In this document: piece after piece, positions 6,071 through 14,054 of the stretch
Layout of the letters: the number at the start of each line of letters is the position of its first letter
Position numbering within the stretch: the stretch's first letter is position 1
Origin: a virus
Virus record (IMG/VR): IMGVR_UViG_3300048031_000094
Coordinates: 1-35,835 of that record
Direction: 5' to 3' (one strand)
DNA: 35,835 nt
Position numbers and translations under genes: made by a program
Notes under the pieces: generated by a model
What the model saw: only the letters and a program-made list of their open reading frames with translations
Told to the model about the DNA's origin: nothing
Databases searched by the model: none

Positions 6071-6120
6071 CTTTAAAAAAAATTTTATATAAATAAAGCC
6101 AAAAACACAAGGAGTTAAAT

Positions 6121-6792
6121 ATGGGTAGCGAAGATTCAGGTCCATCGGATTCAGACTTTGGTAGAGTGAGTGGTGGTAGGTCAGTAAAAAGTTCTAGTTC
6201 TAATACTGGTAAAGATAGTAGAGATGCTAGAGCTAAAAGCAGAAAGACATCATTTCAAAATTATCAAAAGCAAAGAGATGCTGCTAAAAAAGGAATTGAT
6301 GTAGCTATAACTGCCAAAGAAGCAAATACTGTAAGAGACAATGCAAGTATTGCTATGGACTTTGACCAAAAAGCAAAAGATTCAAAAGTAAATATTCCTG
6401 GGACAACAGGTGTAGCATTAAGCACATTACAAAGTATTAATTATAGTAACATTGCTTCTGGACTCAGAGATGGTGGTTATGCCGTAACCAGTTCTAAAGA
6501 TGGAAGTGTCCAAGGTGTTGTTAATAATGGACGATATTCTGGTAATGTAGGATTTAGTCCTATAGGCAGAACAAGTGGTGCAGAATTTAATATGGGTACT
6601 AATCAATATTCAGTTGAACAAAGTCAAGACTCAAATGAAGGTAGTGAGAATAACAACATGACTCCTTCTAGAACTCAGACATCTGTTGTTAACACTACAA
6701 ATAGTACATCTGCACCAACATTAAGCACTGCATCTAGGCGTGCATTAATATCTGGAGCTGGTGGTGGAGCTGCAAGAAGAAATCTAATATGA
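6121..6792 (+). CDS. Low-complexity Ser/Asn/Gly-rich protein, 223 aa
   Basis: The 223-residue sequence is dominated by Ser, Asn, Gly and Thr, with a charged stretch at about 30-65 that is probably helical. The C-terminal 50 residues are Thr/Ser-rich and end in a Gly/Ala/Arg patch. No family is recognised. It sits between terS and terL and overlaps the terL start by four bases, so it is co-expressed with the packaging genes. A structural or packaging accessory role is possible. AAGGAG is well placed before the ATG, and the frame is long for this AT-rich region, so the gene is real. Confidence 0.75.
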   Translation: MGSEDSGPSDSDFGRVSGGRSVKSSSSNTGKDSRDARAKSRKTSFQNYQKQRDAAKKGIDVAITAKEANTVRDNASIAMDFDQKAKDSKVNIPGTTGVALSTLQSINYSNIASGLRDGGYAVTSSKDGSVQGVVNNGRYSGNVGFSPIGRTSGAEFNMGTNQYSVEQSQDSNEGSENNNMTPSRTQTSVVNTTNSTSAPTLSTASRRALISGAGGGAARRNLI

Positions 6793-8330
6793 AATTAGAT
6801 TATAAACCTCCTGGGAGTGTTGCCAAAGCTTTTATGAAAGATGGTTCTTTTGTTCGTGGTATCAGGGGTCCAGTTGGCAGTGGTAAATCCGTTACTTGTT
6901 GTATGGAGATTATGCGAAAGTCTGTTAATCAAAAGCCAAATCAACAAGGTATAAGAAAAAGCAGATGGGCAGTTATAAGAAATACCAATCCACAATTAAA
7001 AACAACTACGATTAAAACGTGGAGAGATTGGTTTGACGATGATCTAGGTCGGTTTGTCTGGTCGCCTCCATATACACATAATATATGTTTTGCACTTGGA
7101 GATAAAACAACAGTTGAACTAGAAGTTATCTTCTTGGCTTTAGATAAGACTGAAGATGTAAAAAAGTTATTATCTTTAGAGTTAAGTGGTGTTTGGATAA
7201 ATGAAGCAAGGGAAATAAATAAAAATATTGTTGATGCATGTACTATGCGTGTTGGTCGTTTTCCTTCAATGCGTGAAGGTGGTCCAACTTGGTATGGTGT
7301 TATTATGGATACAAATGCTCCAAGTGAAGATCACTGGTGGGGCATTGTAGCTGGGGAAGTTGCTATACCTGAGTATATGACTTCTGAAGAAAGGTTATTA
7401 ATGATCAAGCCTGATGATTGGAATTTCTTTTCTCAGCCTGGGGCGATGAAAGAAAAGAAAGATGATCATGGTAATCTTGCAGGCTACCAACCTAATATGA
7501 AATCAGAAAATAGAGAGAACTTGCAAGAATCTTATTATGATAAAATTATATTAGGTAAAGCACCATCTTGGGTTAAGGTATATGTGTTAAATGAATATCA
7601 AGCATTGATGGATGGTAAGCCAGTATATCCTACATTCAGAAGAGATACACATGTATCAAAAGATCCTTTATCACCTAATGATCAAAATGATGTAATTGTT
7701 GGCATTGACTTTGGTCGCTCCCCTTCGGCTGTCTTTTGTCAGCAATTACATACTGGTCGATGGATTGTTTTTCATGAAATAATTGGTAAAGACATGGGGG
7801 CTATCAGATTTGCTGAGATATTAAAAAGAGAAATATCAAAAAACCAATGGGATAAGTTAACATTTAAGTTTATTGGTGATCCAGCAGGAAACCAAATGGC
7901 ACAAGTTTCAGAGCATACTCCATTTATGATGTTAAGAGCTGCAGGAATATCTGCATATCCAGCACCAACAAATGATATATCCATAAGAGTAGAAGCAGTT
8001 GAGTCTGTTATTAACAGAATGTCAGATGGGCAACCATCTATTACCATTAGCCCTACATGTACTAGCTTAATTTCTGGATTTGAAGGTGGTTATCAGTATA
8101 AAAGAATGTATTATATGGGAAATGAAAGATATGAAGAGAAACCTGATAAAAATAGGTTCTCTCATTGTCATGATGCGTTGCAATATGCGTTTTTAGGTGG
8201 AGGAGAAGGCAGAAAAGTGATATTAGGTCCTAGAACACCTACTTCCCCCACTACTGTTGAGAGGGCAAGTAATCCATTTGCACGTTTGAAAAAAAGAAAT
8301 AGTCGTTTTGGGAGACAAAGAGCAATATGA
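6789..8330 (+). CDS. terL: Terminase large subunit
   Basis: The 513-residue protein has the ATPase and nuclease halves of a phage large terminase. Walker A is GPVGSGKS (27-34) and Walker B lies at VWINEA (about 135-140). The nuclease acids appear in VGIDFGRS (about 302), FIGDPAG (about 361) and HCHDALQYAFLGGG near the C-terminus. It uses ATP to pump DNA into proheads through the portal and cuts the concatemer. Its length is normal for the family. It overlaps the gene before it by four bases and the one after by four, in a compact operon. The start ATG has only a weak ribosome site, which fits translation coupled to the overlap. Confidence 0.95.
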   Translation: MKLDYKPPGSVAKAFMKDGSFVRGIRGPVGSGKSVTCCMEIMRKSVNQKPNQQGIRKSRWAVIRNTNPQLKTTTIKTWRDWFDDDLGRFVWSPPYTHNICFALGDKTTVELEVIFLALDKTEDVKKLLSLELSGVWINEAREINKNIVDACTMRVGRFPSMREGGPTWYGVIMDTNAPSEDHWWGIVAGEVAIPEYMTSEERLLMIKPDDWNFFSQPGAMKEKKDDHGNLAGYQPNMKSENRENLQESYYDKIILGKAPSWVKVYVLNEYQALMDGKPVYPTFRRDTHVSKDPLSPNDQNDVIVGIDFGRSPSAVFCQQLHTGRWIVFHEIIGKDMGAIRFAEILKREISKNQWDKLTFKFIGDPAGNQMAQVSEHTPFMMLRAAGISAYPAPTNDISIRVEAVESVINRMSDGQPSITISPTCTSLISGFEGGYQYKRMYYMGNERYEEKPDKNRFSHCHDALQYAFLGGGEGRKVILGPRTPTSPTTVERASNPFARLKKRNSRFGRQRAI

Positions 8331-8740
8331 GATGGATAATATGCTTTAGTGAAAGTAAAAATATAGGAATATGGAAGTATTTTACTAAACATAGATTTGG
8401 CTTTTCTCATGTTTATGCAGTTAGCTATGATTCTAAAATAGACATTTGGAAAAAACTTGAGTTTACAACACATGGATTTAATTTCGAAACACTTACAGGC
8501 GAAGATTCAACTAAGTTAGTTTTGGATATGCATATGTGCAATAAGTGTATAGAAATTGATATTGATAAAAATCCTATTTATATGCCAAGATTGTTTTATT
8601 GTGTAAGTTTTATAAAACATCTTTGCAATATTCGTAAATTTTGGATATTAACACCTTATCAGTTGTATTGTGAATTGCTTAAAAGAAATGGAAACGTCAT
8701 TTTTGAAGCAAAAGAATTATTGGAGACTCCTAATGGGTAG
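8327..8740 (+). CDS. Hypothetical protein, 137 aa
   Basis: This 137-residue protein is rich in aromatic residues and cysteine and begins MRWIICFSESKNIG. It has a short cysteine pair (MCNKC) near residue 70 and mixed strand/helix character. Position and size recall small uncharacterised proteins next to terL in other aquatic podoviruses. I see no known domain. It overlaps the terL stop by four bases and the next start by eight, so it belongs to the packaging-head operon. Confidence 0.7.
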   Translation: MRWIICFSESKNIGIWKYFTKHRFGFSHVYAVSYDSKIDIWKKLEFTTHGFNFETLTGEDSTKLVLDMHMCNKCIEIDIDKNPIYMPRLFYCVSFIKHLCNIRKFWILTPYQLYCELLKRNGNVIFEAKELLETPNG

Positions 8741-8987
8741 CATGTTTAAAACACCTAAAGTGCAAGAAGATCCTGAATTAAAGGCAAAAAAGATAGAGCA
8801 AGCTAAACTTAATAAGCAAGAAGAAGAAAGACAAGCATTAGAAGCTAGTGAAAAGAAAAGAAAAATTACTTCTAATCTAATAGGTGCCAGATCTCTTCAA
8901 AGTGCTGAGTTAGAAGATTTTAGTGGTTTTAGACGTAAAGATTTAAAAACCAAAGAGAATAAAACAATGGGGGGTTATAGTGCGTAG
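8733..8987 (+). CDS. Small charged protein before portal, 84 aa
   Basis: This is an 84-residue, lysine/glutamate-rich, mostly helical protein beginning MGSMFKTPKVQEDPELKAKK. The frame is open from 8670, but the start at 8733 is chosen because GGAG lies seven bases before it and the upstream part overlaps the previous gene heavily. Short Lys/Glu-rich proteins directly before the portal gene are common in podoviruses. Some are virion head proteins, but I cannot assign this one. Its stop overlaps the GTG start of the portal gene. Confidence 0.7.
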   Translation: MGSMFKTPKVQEDPELKAKKIEQAKLNKQEEERQALEASEKKRKITSNLIGARSLQSAELEDFSGFRRKDLKTKENKTMGGYSA

Positions 8988-10563
8988 TGATACTGGGGGA
9001 GACTCAAGCCCAACACCAGCTAATCAGACTGGAGATCAGGCTGAATATCAAAAGGTAATGAACAGATACAAGAAAGCCAAAGGTAAATGGCAGAATTGGT
9101 CTGACATATGGGAAGAAATTTATGATTATGTTTTACCTCACAGAGAAAGCTTCTTTGGAGAGTTTGCTGGGCAAAGACGTACAGAAAACATATATGACGA
9201 AACGGCAGTGACTGGTCTCCCTAGATTTGCTTCAAGACTTCAGCTTGGCTTTTTTCCTCCAAATGGTCGAGCATTCAAGCTTGCCCCTGGTCCAGAATAT
9301 CCATCTGATCAAATCTCCAATCAGTTGTTAAAAGAACTTGATGACATCACAGAGATGCTTCATGAAGGATTGCGTAATAGTAACTTCAATTCTGAATTTC
9401 ATGAAGGTCTTCAAGATCTTGGTATTGGTACTATGAACATGCTTGTTGAATCTGGTCGTTTTGTTGGCGATCTCCACTTCACTGCCGTACCACCTACTAA
9501 CGTTGCATTGTTATCGGGTGCAATGGATATGGTTACCGATTGGTTTAGATGGAATAACGAATGTGATATAACTGATATAAAACTAAGGTATCCGTATGCA
9601 GAGTATTCTGCTGAAATGTCTAATGCTCAAAAAAGAGATCCAAGACGTAAAACAAGAATTGTAGAAGCTACTATGTATGATAGTGACGATCAATTCAAAG
9701 ACGAGTTTACATATTACTTAATATCTGAAACAGACAAGCATATACTGTATAAAAAGAAACTAGTTGGCCGTGGTAGTTTGCCTTGGTTAACAACACGTTG
9801 GTCTAAATCAGGCATGGAAGTATGGGGCAGAGGTCCAATATTACAAGCAATGCCAGCTATTAAAACTTTGAATCTCACAGTACAGTTAATACTTGAAAAT
9901 GCTGAAATGGCTATAGGTGGTGCATATGTCTATGATGACGATGGTGTATTTAACCCTGATAATATTACTATACAGCCTGGAACTTTTATTCCTAGAAGTC
10001 CTGGGAGTTCTCTTGAGTCTTTACAGAGTCCTGCCAGATTTGATGTAGGGCAATTAATATTGGAGGATATGAGAAGAAATGTCAGGAAAGCTTTGTTTAT
10101 TGATGAACTCGATTCAAGACCAAATGCAAAAACACCATTGTCAGCAACAGAAGTTTCAGAAAGGCTTGCTGACGTGGCAAGAGATATGGGAGCAGTCGCA
10201 GGCAGAATGCAAAAAGAGTTCCTTCATCCATTGGTTGAAAGAGTCGTTGCAATCTATAGTGAACAAGGCCTTATTGATATACCGAAAGTAGATGGTAGAG
10301 AAATAAGAATTGTACCAGTTTCTCCTTTATTAAGGGCTCAAGATCAACAAGATGTTGCTGATTTTGTAAGATTTCAACAAACAGTTGCAGGAACTTTTGG
10401 TCCAGAAATAACACCAGCACTTTACAATCAAGAAAAAGTAATTAGATATTTAGCAGAGAAGTTTGGTGTTAAAGAAGAGTTGTTAGCTAATAAGCAAGAA
10501 GTTCAAGGTAACATTGATATGGCAATGCAATTAATGCAACAACAACAAGGGAATATGGGATAA
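8980..10563 (+). CDS. Portal (head-to-tail connector) protein
   Basis: The 527-residue protein is of the T7-type head-to-tail connector family: YKKAKGKWQNWSDIWEEIYD and YVLPHRESFF near the N-terminus, ATEVSERLADVARDMGAVAG in the helical crown region, and a Gln/Met-rich end. Twelve copies form the ring through which TerL pumps DNA and to which tail-tube protein A binds. The start is GTG with a G-rich ribosome site (GGGGGG) upstream. No in-frame ATG exists near the N-terminus before residue 28. It overlaps the previous gene by eight bases. Confidence 0.93.
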   Translation: MRSDTGGDSSPTPANQTGDQAEYQKVMNRYKKAKGKWQNWSDIWEEIYDYVLPHRESFFGEFAGQRRTENIYDETAVTGLPRFASRLQLGFFPPNGRAFKLAPGPEYPSDQISNQLLKELDDITEMLHEGLRNSNFNSEFHEGLQDLGIGTMNMLVESGRFVGDLHFTAVPPTNVALLSGAMDMVTDWFRWNNECDITDIKLRYPYAEYSAEMSNAQKRDPRRKTRIVEATMYDSDDQFKDEFTYYLISETDKHILYKKKLVGRGSLPWLTTRWSKSGMEVWGRGPILQAMPAIKTLNLTVQLILENAEMAIGGAYVYDDDGVFNPDNITIQPGTFIPRSPGSSLESLQSPARFDVGQLILEDMRRNVRKALFIDELDSRPNAKTPLSATEVSERLADVARDMGAVAGRMQKEFLHPLVERVVAIYSEQGLIDIPKVDGREIRIVPVSPLLRAQDQQDVADFVRFQQTVAGTFGPEITPALYNQEKVIRYLAEKFGVKEELLANKQEVQGNIDMAMQLMQQQQGNMG

Positions 10564-10829
10564 TGACAAAGGAGAAAATTAATGCGTCTATTGATGGGAG
10601 GTCATATACTGCAGAAGTTGAAACTGATCTTAATAGTAAAGCCTACGCTTTATTCGGTTCGGGTATTGGCAAATCTTTCCTTCAGTATTTGGAAAACCTT
10701 ACAACAAACAATGTTCATGGTGCAGGACTGGCAATCGAAAGTCTTGCTCACTTTGAAGGACAAAGATGGGTCGTAGCACTAATAAAACACAGAACTGAGA
10801 TGGGAAGAAAAAATGGCGACTCCAACTAA
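10563..10829 (+). CDS. Hypothetical protein, 88 aa
   Basis: This is an 88-residue soluble protein with a beta-like N-terminus (INASIDGRSYTAEVETD) followed by helices. It starts at the last base of the portal stop and overlaps the next small gene. The family is not recognised. It lies at the position where head-completion or assembly accessory genes are found in podoviruses, but no role can be given. Confidence 0.7.
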   Translation: MTKEKINASIDGRSYTAEVETDLNSKAYALFGSGIGKSFLQYLENLTTNNVHGAGLAIESLAHFEGQRWVVALIKHRTEMGRKNGDSN

Positions 10830-10965
10830 TCCAAAATTATATGCAAGAGCAAAAGCTATAGTTAAAAAAAGAGTAGGTAAATGGCCATCAGCATATGCAT
10901 CAGGGCAGTTAGTTATTCAATATAAAAAGATGGGTGGAGGTTACAAAGGTAGTAAATCAGCATGA
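10813..10965 (+). CDS. Small DUF5872-like protein, 50 aa
   Basis: A 50-residue frame from ATG 10813 to TGA 10965 reads MATPTNPKLYARAKAIVKKR, then VGKWPSAYASGQLVIQYKKM, ending in a Gly/Lys tail. The YARAK...KWPSAYASGQLVIQYKK pattern matches a short domain I recall as DUF5872, found in phages and large DNA viruses and of unknown function. It overlaps the gene before by 17 bases and the next by four (ATGA). The high pI and small size suggest binding to DNA or RNA. Confidence 0.7.
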   Translation: MATPTNPKLYARAKAIVKKRVGKWPSAYASGQLVIQYKKMGGGYKGSKSA

Positions 10966-11192
10966 GTCTTACTAAATGGTTTAATGAGAAGTGGGTTGAT
11001 ATATCAACTAAGAAAGATGGCAAGCATCCTAAATGTGGTAGAAACATGGGTGATGGAAGATCATATCCAAAATGCGTGCCTTCTGCCAAAGCAAAAAGAA
11101 TGAGTGTAAAAGATAAAAGATCAGCTACTGCAAGGAAAAGAAAGACAAATCCTAGTGGTGGTGGTAAAACTCCAACTTATGCAAGGACATAA
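10962..11192 (+). CDS. Small basic Cys-containing protein, 76 aa
   Basis: The 76-residue protein begins MSLTKWFNEKWVDIS and contains KHPKCGRNMGDGRSYPKCVP, with two cysteines about 16 residues apart, followed by a strongly basic tail. The pattern matches a small conserved protein of aquatic phages that I recall as DUF6321-like; the name is uncertain. Its function is unknown. It forms a run of three consecutive small basic proteins between portal and scaffold, joined by overlaps. Confidence 0.7.
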   Translation: MSLTKWFNEKWVDISTKKDGKHPKCGRNMGDGRSYPKCVPSAKAKRMSVKDKRSATARKRKTNPSGGGKTPTYART

Positions 11193-11195
11193 TAA

Positions 11196-11465
11196 ATGGC
11201 TAAAACTGCAGCATGGCAAAGAAAAGAAGGTCAAAGCTCAAGTGGAGGACTTAATGCTAAAGGAAGAGCAAGTTTACGTCGTCAAGGGAAGAATATCAAA
11301 CCTCCAGTTTCTGCTAAAGCTGCGAAAAAAAGCCCAAAGAAAGCAGCAAGAAGAAAGAGTTTTTGTAAAAGAATGATGGGTATGAAGAAGAAGCTAACTA
11401 GTAAGAAAACGGCTAATGACCCAAATAGCCGTATTAATAAAGCACTAAGAAAATGGGACTGTTAA
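11196..11465 (+). CDS. Small basic protein, 89 aa
   Basis: The 89-residue protein is extremely basic. It has AAWQRKEGQSSSGGLNAKGR near the N-terminus, KPPVSAK in the middle, and a C-terminal NSRINKALRKWDC. The WQRKEG...GGLNAKGRAS motif is shared with small conserved proteins in many aquatic phage genomes, where it often neighbours the previous protein type. The function is unknown; DNA condensation or head assembly are guesses. It is three bases from the gene before and 15 bases from the scaffold gene. Confidence 0.7.
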   Translation: MAKTAAWQRKEGQSSSGGLNAKGRASLRRQGKNIKPPVSAKAAKKSPKKAARRKSFCKRMMGMKKKLTSKKTANDPNSRINKALRKWDC

Positions 11466-11480
11466 CAAAAGGGAGATACT

Positions 11481-12272
11481 ATGTCTAATGAACAAACAGC
11501 TACAGAAAGCAATGAAAACTCAAATCAACAAGGAGAAGTTGAAAGTACGATTGCAAACGACACTGGAGAACAAAATCAAGTTGAGCAACAAGATCAAATC
11601 GAAAGACCTGAGTGGTTACCAGAAAAGTTTGAGACACCTGAGCAACTTAAAACATCTTATGAAAATTTGGAAAGAAGATTTCATGCAAGGCGTGATGAAA
11701 TTAAAGAAGAAGTTATCAATGAACTAAATGAAAATGCATCACAAGAAGTTCCTATTAGTCCTGCAGATTACAAAGTAGAGCTATCAGATGAAGATGGTAA
11801 TGCTTTAGAAGTTCCAGAAGATGATCAAATGTTATCTTGGTTTAGAGACAAAGCACACAATATGGCTTTATCAAATGAAGAGTTTAACGATTTTGTTTCT
11901 GAGTATATGTCAGTTAGTCAAACAAGTGGACCTGATTGGAACGAAGAAAGCCAAGAACTTGGAGAACATGCTGACAGAAGATTAGAAAGAATTGATGCTT
12001 GGGCTAATAGTGTTTTTGATGAAAACAACTATAATGTATTTGCAGGTATTCCTGCTTCTGCAAATATGGTTAAGTTCTTTGAAAATGTTATGGAGCTAAA
12101 TGGTCAGCCTAAATTTAATATGACATCCAATACTGAGTTTCAAGAATCTGTTACTAGAGAAGATTTAATGGCAGCTCAAAGAGATGAGAAATACTGGAAG
12201 AATGGCGGAGATCCTAATCATATTGCTAAAGTTAGAGCCATGGCAGATCAGTTATCTAGGAAACGTGCATGA
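11481..12272 (+). CDS. Putative scaffolding (capsid assembly) protein
   Basis: The 263-residue protein is acidic and Gln/Asn/Glu-rich at the N-terminus (residues 1-45). A conserved-looking segment RPEWLPEKFETPEQLKTSYE follows (about 42-61), then helices, and it ends in a basic tail (DQLSRKRA). Acidic, helical proteins of this length directly before the capsid gene are scaffolds in T7-like phages, and the WLPEKF...PEQLKTSYENLE motif is typical of them. It would template prohead formation and then leave. GGGAG sits well before the ATG. The call rests on position and composition, with the motif as support. Confidence 0.8.
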   Translation: MSNEQTATESNENSNQQGEVESTIANDTGEQNQVEQQDQIERPEWLPEKFETPEQLKTSYENLERRFHARRDEIKEEVINELNENASQEVPISPADYKVELSDEDGNALEVPEDDQMLSWFRDKAHNMALSNEEFNDFVSEYMSVSQTSGPDWNEESQELGEHADRRLERIDAWANSVFDENNYNVFAGIPASANMVKFFENVMELNGQPKFNMTSNTEFQESVTREDLMAAQRDEKYWKNGGDPNHIAKVRAMADQLSRKRA

Positions 12273-12463
12273 GAACAATAAAGAAACCTAAATCTATGGG
12301 AATTAAAAAAACTGCCTATACAGATAGTGGATTTAAAAAATATATGTTTGATGAAGGCATTCTTACACCAGATGAATTTGATAACTTCTTAAAAGACCCA
12401 AAAAGGAAACATGAAGTTATCGATAGTTATAAAAAATATTTAAATGATCTAATACCATTTTAG
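12269..12463 (+). CDS. Hypothetical protein, 64 aa
   Basis: This 64-residue protein begins MRTIKKPKSMGIKKTAYTD and contains EGILTPDEFDNFLKDPKRKH, a helical segment with alternating charge. It overlaps the scaffold stop by four bases. It has no recognised family, and its small size and location suggest a minor assembly factor. The promoter-like motif begins at its stop codon. Confidence 0.65.
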   Translation: MRTIKKPKSMGIKKTAYTDSGFKKYMFDEGILTPDEFDNFLKDPKRKHEVIDSYKKYLNDLIPF

Positions 12464-12479
12464 TAATGTGAATTAACAA
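12463..12479 (+). promoter_or_regulatory. Promoter-like motif upstream of the major capsid gene
   Basis: GTAATGTGAATTAACAA starts in the stop codon of the preceding gene and agrees at 16 of 17 bases with the copy at 23763. A TTTATATC follows about ten bases later. It leads into a 139-base untranslated stretch before the capsid gene. Confidence 0.6.
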
Positions 12480-12618
12480 AAGTCTTTATATCTGAAAGAT
12501 TGAAGTTACTTGAAGGCTCGTAGAGTTACTTATAGGCCCAGGAATGGAATAACCTTAGTGTAGTAGTGAAGCGAATAACCAGAATAGTATAAATATTAAC
12601 TTTAAATCGGAGGCTATA
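12480..12618 (+). other. Long 5' leader of the major capsid gene
   Basis: This is a gene-free leader between the promoter-like motif and the capsid ATG. It holds a direct repeat GTTACTT (about 12505 and 12525), a TATAAA-like sequence near 12589, and a strong GGAGG ribosome site. The length is unusual in this compact genome and may serve mRNA stability or high translation of capsid. Confidence 0.5.
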
Positions 12619-13458
12619 ATGGCACTTACAACCATAAGCACATCCTTTATTGAAGAGTTTGAATCAGGGGTACACGTTGCGTACCAGAGAATGGGTTCAA
12701 AACTTAGGAATACTGTTCGTACTAGAAATGGTGTGAAGAACAAGACTACATTCCAAAAAATCGGTAAAGGTTTTGCTACTACAAAAGCAAGGCATGGTAA
12801 CATTGCACCAATGAACCTTGCACATACAAACGTTAACGTCACAGTTGAGGATTATTTTGCTGGTGAATGGGTCGATGATCTAGACCAGTTAAGAATCAAC
12901 CATGATGAGATGCAAGTTGCACAACAGTCAGGTGCTTATGCATTAGGTAGAAAGACAGATGATTTAATCTTAGATCAGATGACTACAACTACTTCTGCAC
13001 ATGACGAAACAGCTAACGGAATAACTTTAGCATGGGCTTTAGAGCTTATGGAAAAGTTTGGAAACAATGAAGTCCCTGATGATGGTCAGAGATATGCATG
13101 TGTTGGTTGGGAGCAATGGTCTCAGTTAATGGCTATAGATCAATTCTCAAGAGCTGAGTACATTGGTCAAGATCAATTACCTTTCCCTACTGGTGTTACA
13201 GCCAAAAGATGGTTAGGTTTCATGTGGTTTGCACATGGTGGTCTAGCTGGACGTAATGGATCAGGAGCAGCAGGAACTACTCATAAAGAGTGTTTTGCTT
13301 ACCATAGAGATGCCGTTGCTCATGCAATCGGTACTGACATCACTTCAAATATGCAATATCACAACGATAAGGACAGTTACTTTGTATTAAACAAAATGCA
13401 ACAGAACGCAGTCTTAATCGATGCTGAGGGTGTATTTGAAATGGAACTTAAGAATTAG
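12619..13458 (+). CDS. Major capsid protein
   Basis: The 279-residue protein starts MALTTISTSFIEEFESGVHV. It has regions typical of podovirus capsid proteins: an N-arm rich in Arg and Thr, GKGFATTKARHGNIAPMNLA (about 52-71), then VTVEDYFAGEWVDDLDQLRI and a helix with YALGRKTDDLILDQM. The sequence ends in a strand-like DAEGVFEMELKN. This fits an HK97-fold capsid subunit; 400-odd copies would form the head. The own leader, strong GGAGG ribosome site and promoter-like motif fit high expression. Fold assignment is by recognition of sequence style and location. Confidence 0.88.
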   Translation: MALTTISTSFIEEFESGVHVAYQRMGSKLRNTVRTRNGVKNKTTFQKIGKGFATTKARHGNIAPMNLAHTNVNVTVEDYFAGEWVDDLDQLRINHDEMQVAQQSGAYALGRKTDDLILDQMTTTTSAHDETANGITLAWALELMEKFGNNEVPDDGQRYACVGWEQWSQLMAIDQFSRAEYIGQDQLPFPTGVTAKRWLGFMWFAHGGLAGRNGSGAAGTTHKECFAYHRDAVAHAIGTDITSNMQYHNDKDSYFVLNKMQQNAVLIDAEGVFEMELKN

Positions 13459-13467
13459 GAGGTAGAC

Positions 13468-13728
13468 ATGGCGTTAGTACAAGCAGACTTAAGTTTAGTT
13501 TCTTATTCAGGTAATGGTTTCCATATTTGGAACTATAAATCTACTGGTGATGCTCTTAACACAATAGATGCTGCAGGATATTTCAATGCACTAGTTGCTG
13601 AAATGAATGTAGGTGATGTAATATTCATCAACGCATCTAATGGTTTTGGTATTACGACTGTAGTATCTAATGATGGATCAGCAATCGATACTGCTGATAT
13701 TGTTAGCATGACAGCAGACAATAGATAA
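13468..13728 (+). CDS. Putative head decoration protein, 86 aa
   Basis: The 86-residue protein looks all-beta: MALVQADLSLVSYSGNGFHI followed by strand-turn repeats with Gly, Asn and Asp. It follows the capsid gene after nine bases, with GGAGG before its ATG, so it is expected to be abundant. Small beta proteins in this position are often decoration or cement proteins, but a fibre-like role is possible too. No named family is recognised. Confidence 0.6.
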   Translation: MALVQADLSLVSYSGNGFHIWNYKSTGDALNTIDAAGYFNALVAEMNVGDVIFINASNGFGITTVVSNDGSAIDTADIVSMTADNR

Positions 13729-13874
13729 TGGCTAAGAAACCAACAAAAACTAAGGAGGTGGCTGTAAAGGCCACTTCCTCTCATTCAGTAAAAACATCTA
13801 ATGGCGTTGTTTATACTGTTAAATTTGGATCAAAAGTAAAACTTGGGAGTAAAGTAGATGCCAAAAGCAAGTGA
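13728..13874 (+). CDS. Small basic protein, 48 aa
   Basis: A 48-residue frame runs from ATG 13728 (sharing a base with the previous stop) to TGA 13874. It begins MAKKPTKTKEVAVKATSSHS and ends in a basic beta-like segment. It overlaps the next gene by 17 bases. Its early codons form the strong hairpin at 13753-13779. The protein's role is unknown, and the frame may be conserved partly for the RNA structure. Confidence 0.55.
   Translation: MAKKPTKTKEVAVKATSSHSVKTSNGVVYTVKFGSKVKLGSKVDAKSK
13753..13779 (+). terminator. Strong hairpin after the capsid genes (attenuator or processing site)
   Basis: AGGAGGTGGC (13753-13762) pairs with GCCACTTCCT (13770-13779), ten pairs with one G-U, around a 7-base loop. 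There is no U-run, so it is not a classical terminator. It stands where T7 has its terminator after gene 10 and may lower tail-gene expression or protect capsid mRNA. Confidence 0.4.
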
Positions 13875-14046
13875 TGGTAAAATGTTTGCTTATACAGCAG
13901 AAGGTATGAAAGCTTTAAAAGAGTATGAAGCAAGGTTAAAAAGAAATAATAAAAATATGGGTAAAAAGAAAAAGGATGTTAATGACTCTGATAAAACAGA
14001 AAGTCCTTATAACAAGTTACGTTCTGATAACGCACCTAACACATAG
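13858..14046 (+). CDS. Hypothetical protein, 62 aa
   Basis: This is a 62-residue, Lys/Asp/Asn-rich, probably disordered protein beginning MPKASDGKMFAYTAEGMKAL. GGGAG sits upstream of its ATG. It is not recognised. It is one of four small genes between the capsid and tail-tube A genes. Confidence 0.6.
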   Translation: MPKASDGKMFAYTAEGMKALKEYEARLKRNNKNMGKKKKDVNDSDKTESPYNKLRSDNAPNT

Positions 14047-14054
14047 AGGCTGAT

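Noticed and set aside
8667-8685. TGTGAATT sequence inside the 137-residue gene
   Set aside because: It matches only the core of the promoter-like motif, lies in coding DNA and lacks the ACAA part.
8670-8732. Longer N-terminus for the 84-residue gene before portal
   Set aside because: It overlaps the previous gene by 71 bases in another frame and lacks a ribosome site, while 8733 has GGAG at good distance.
12555-12842. Leftward 95-residue frame over the capsid leader and start
   Set aside because: It lies opposite the strong capsid gene and lacks a ribosome site; it is a shadow frame.
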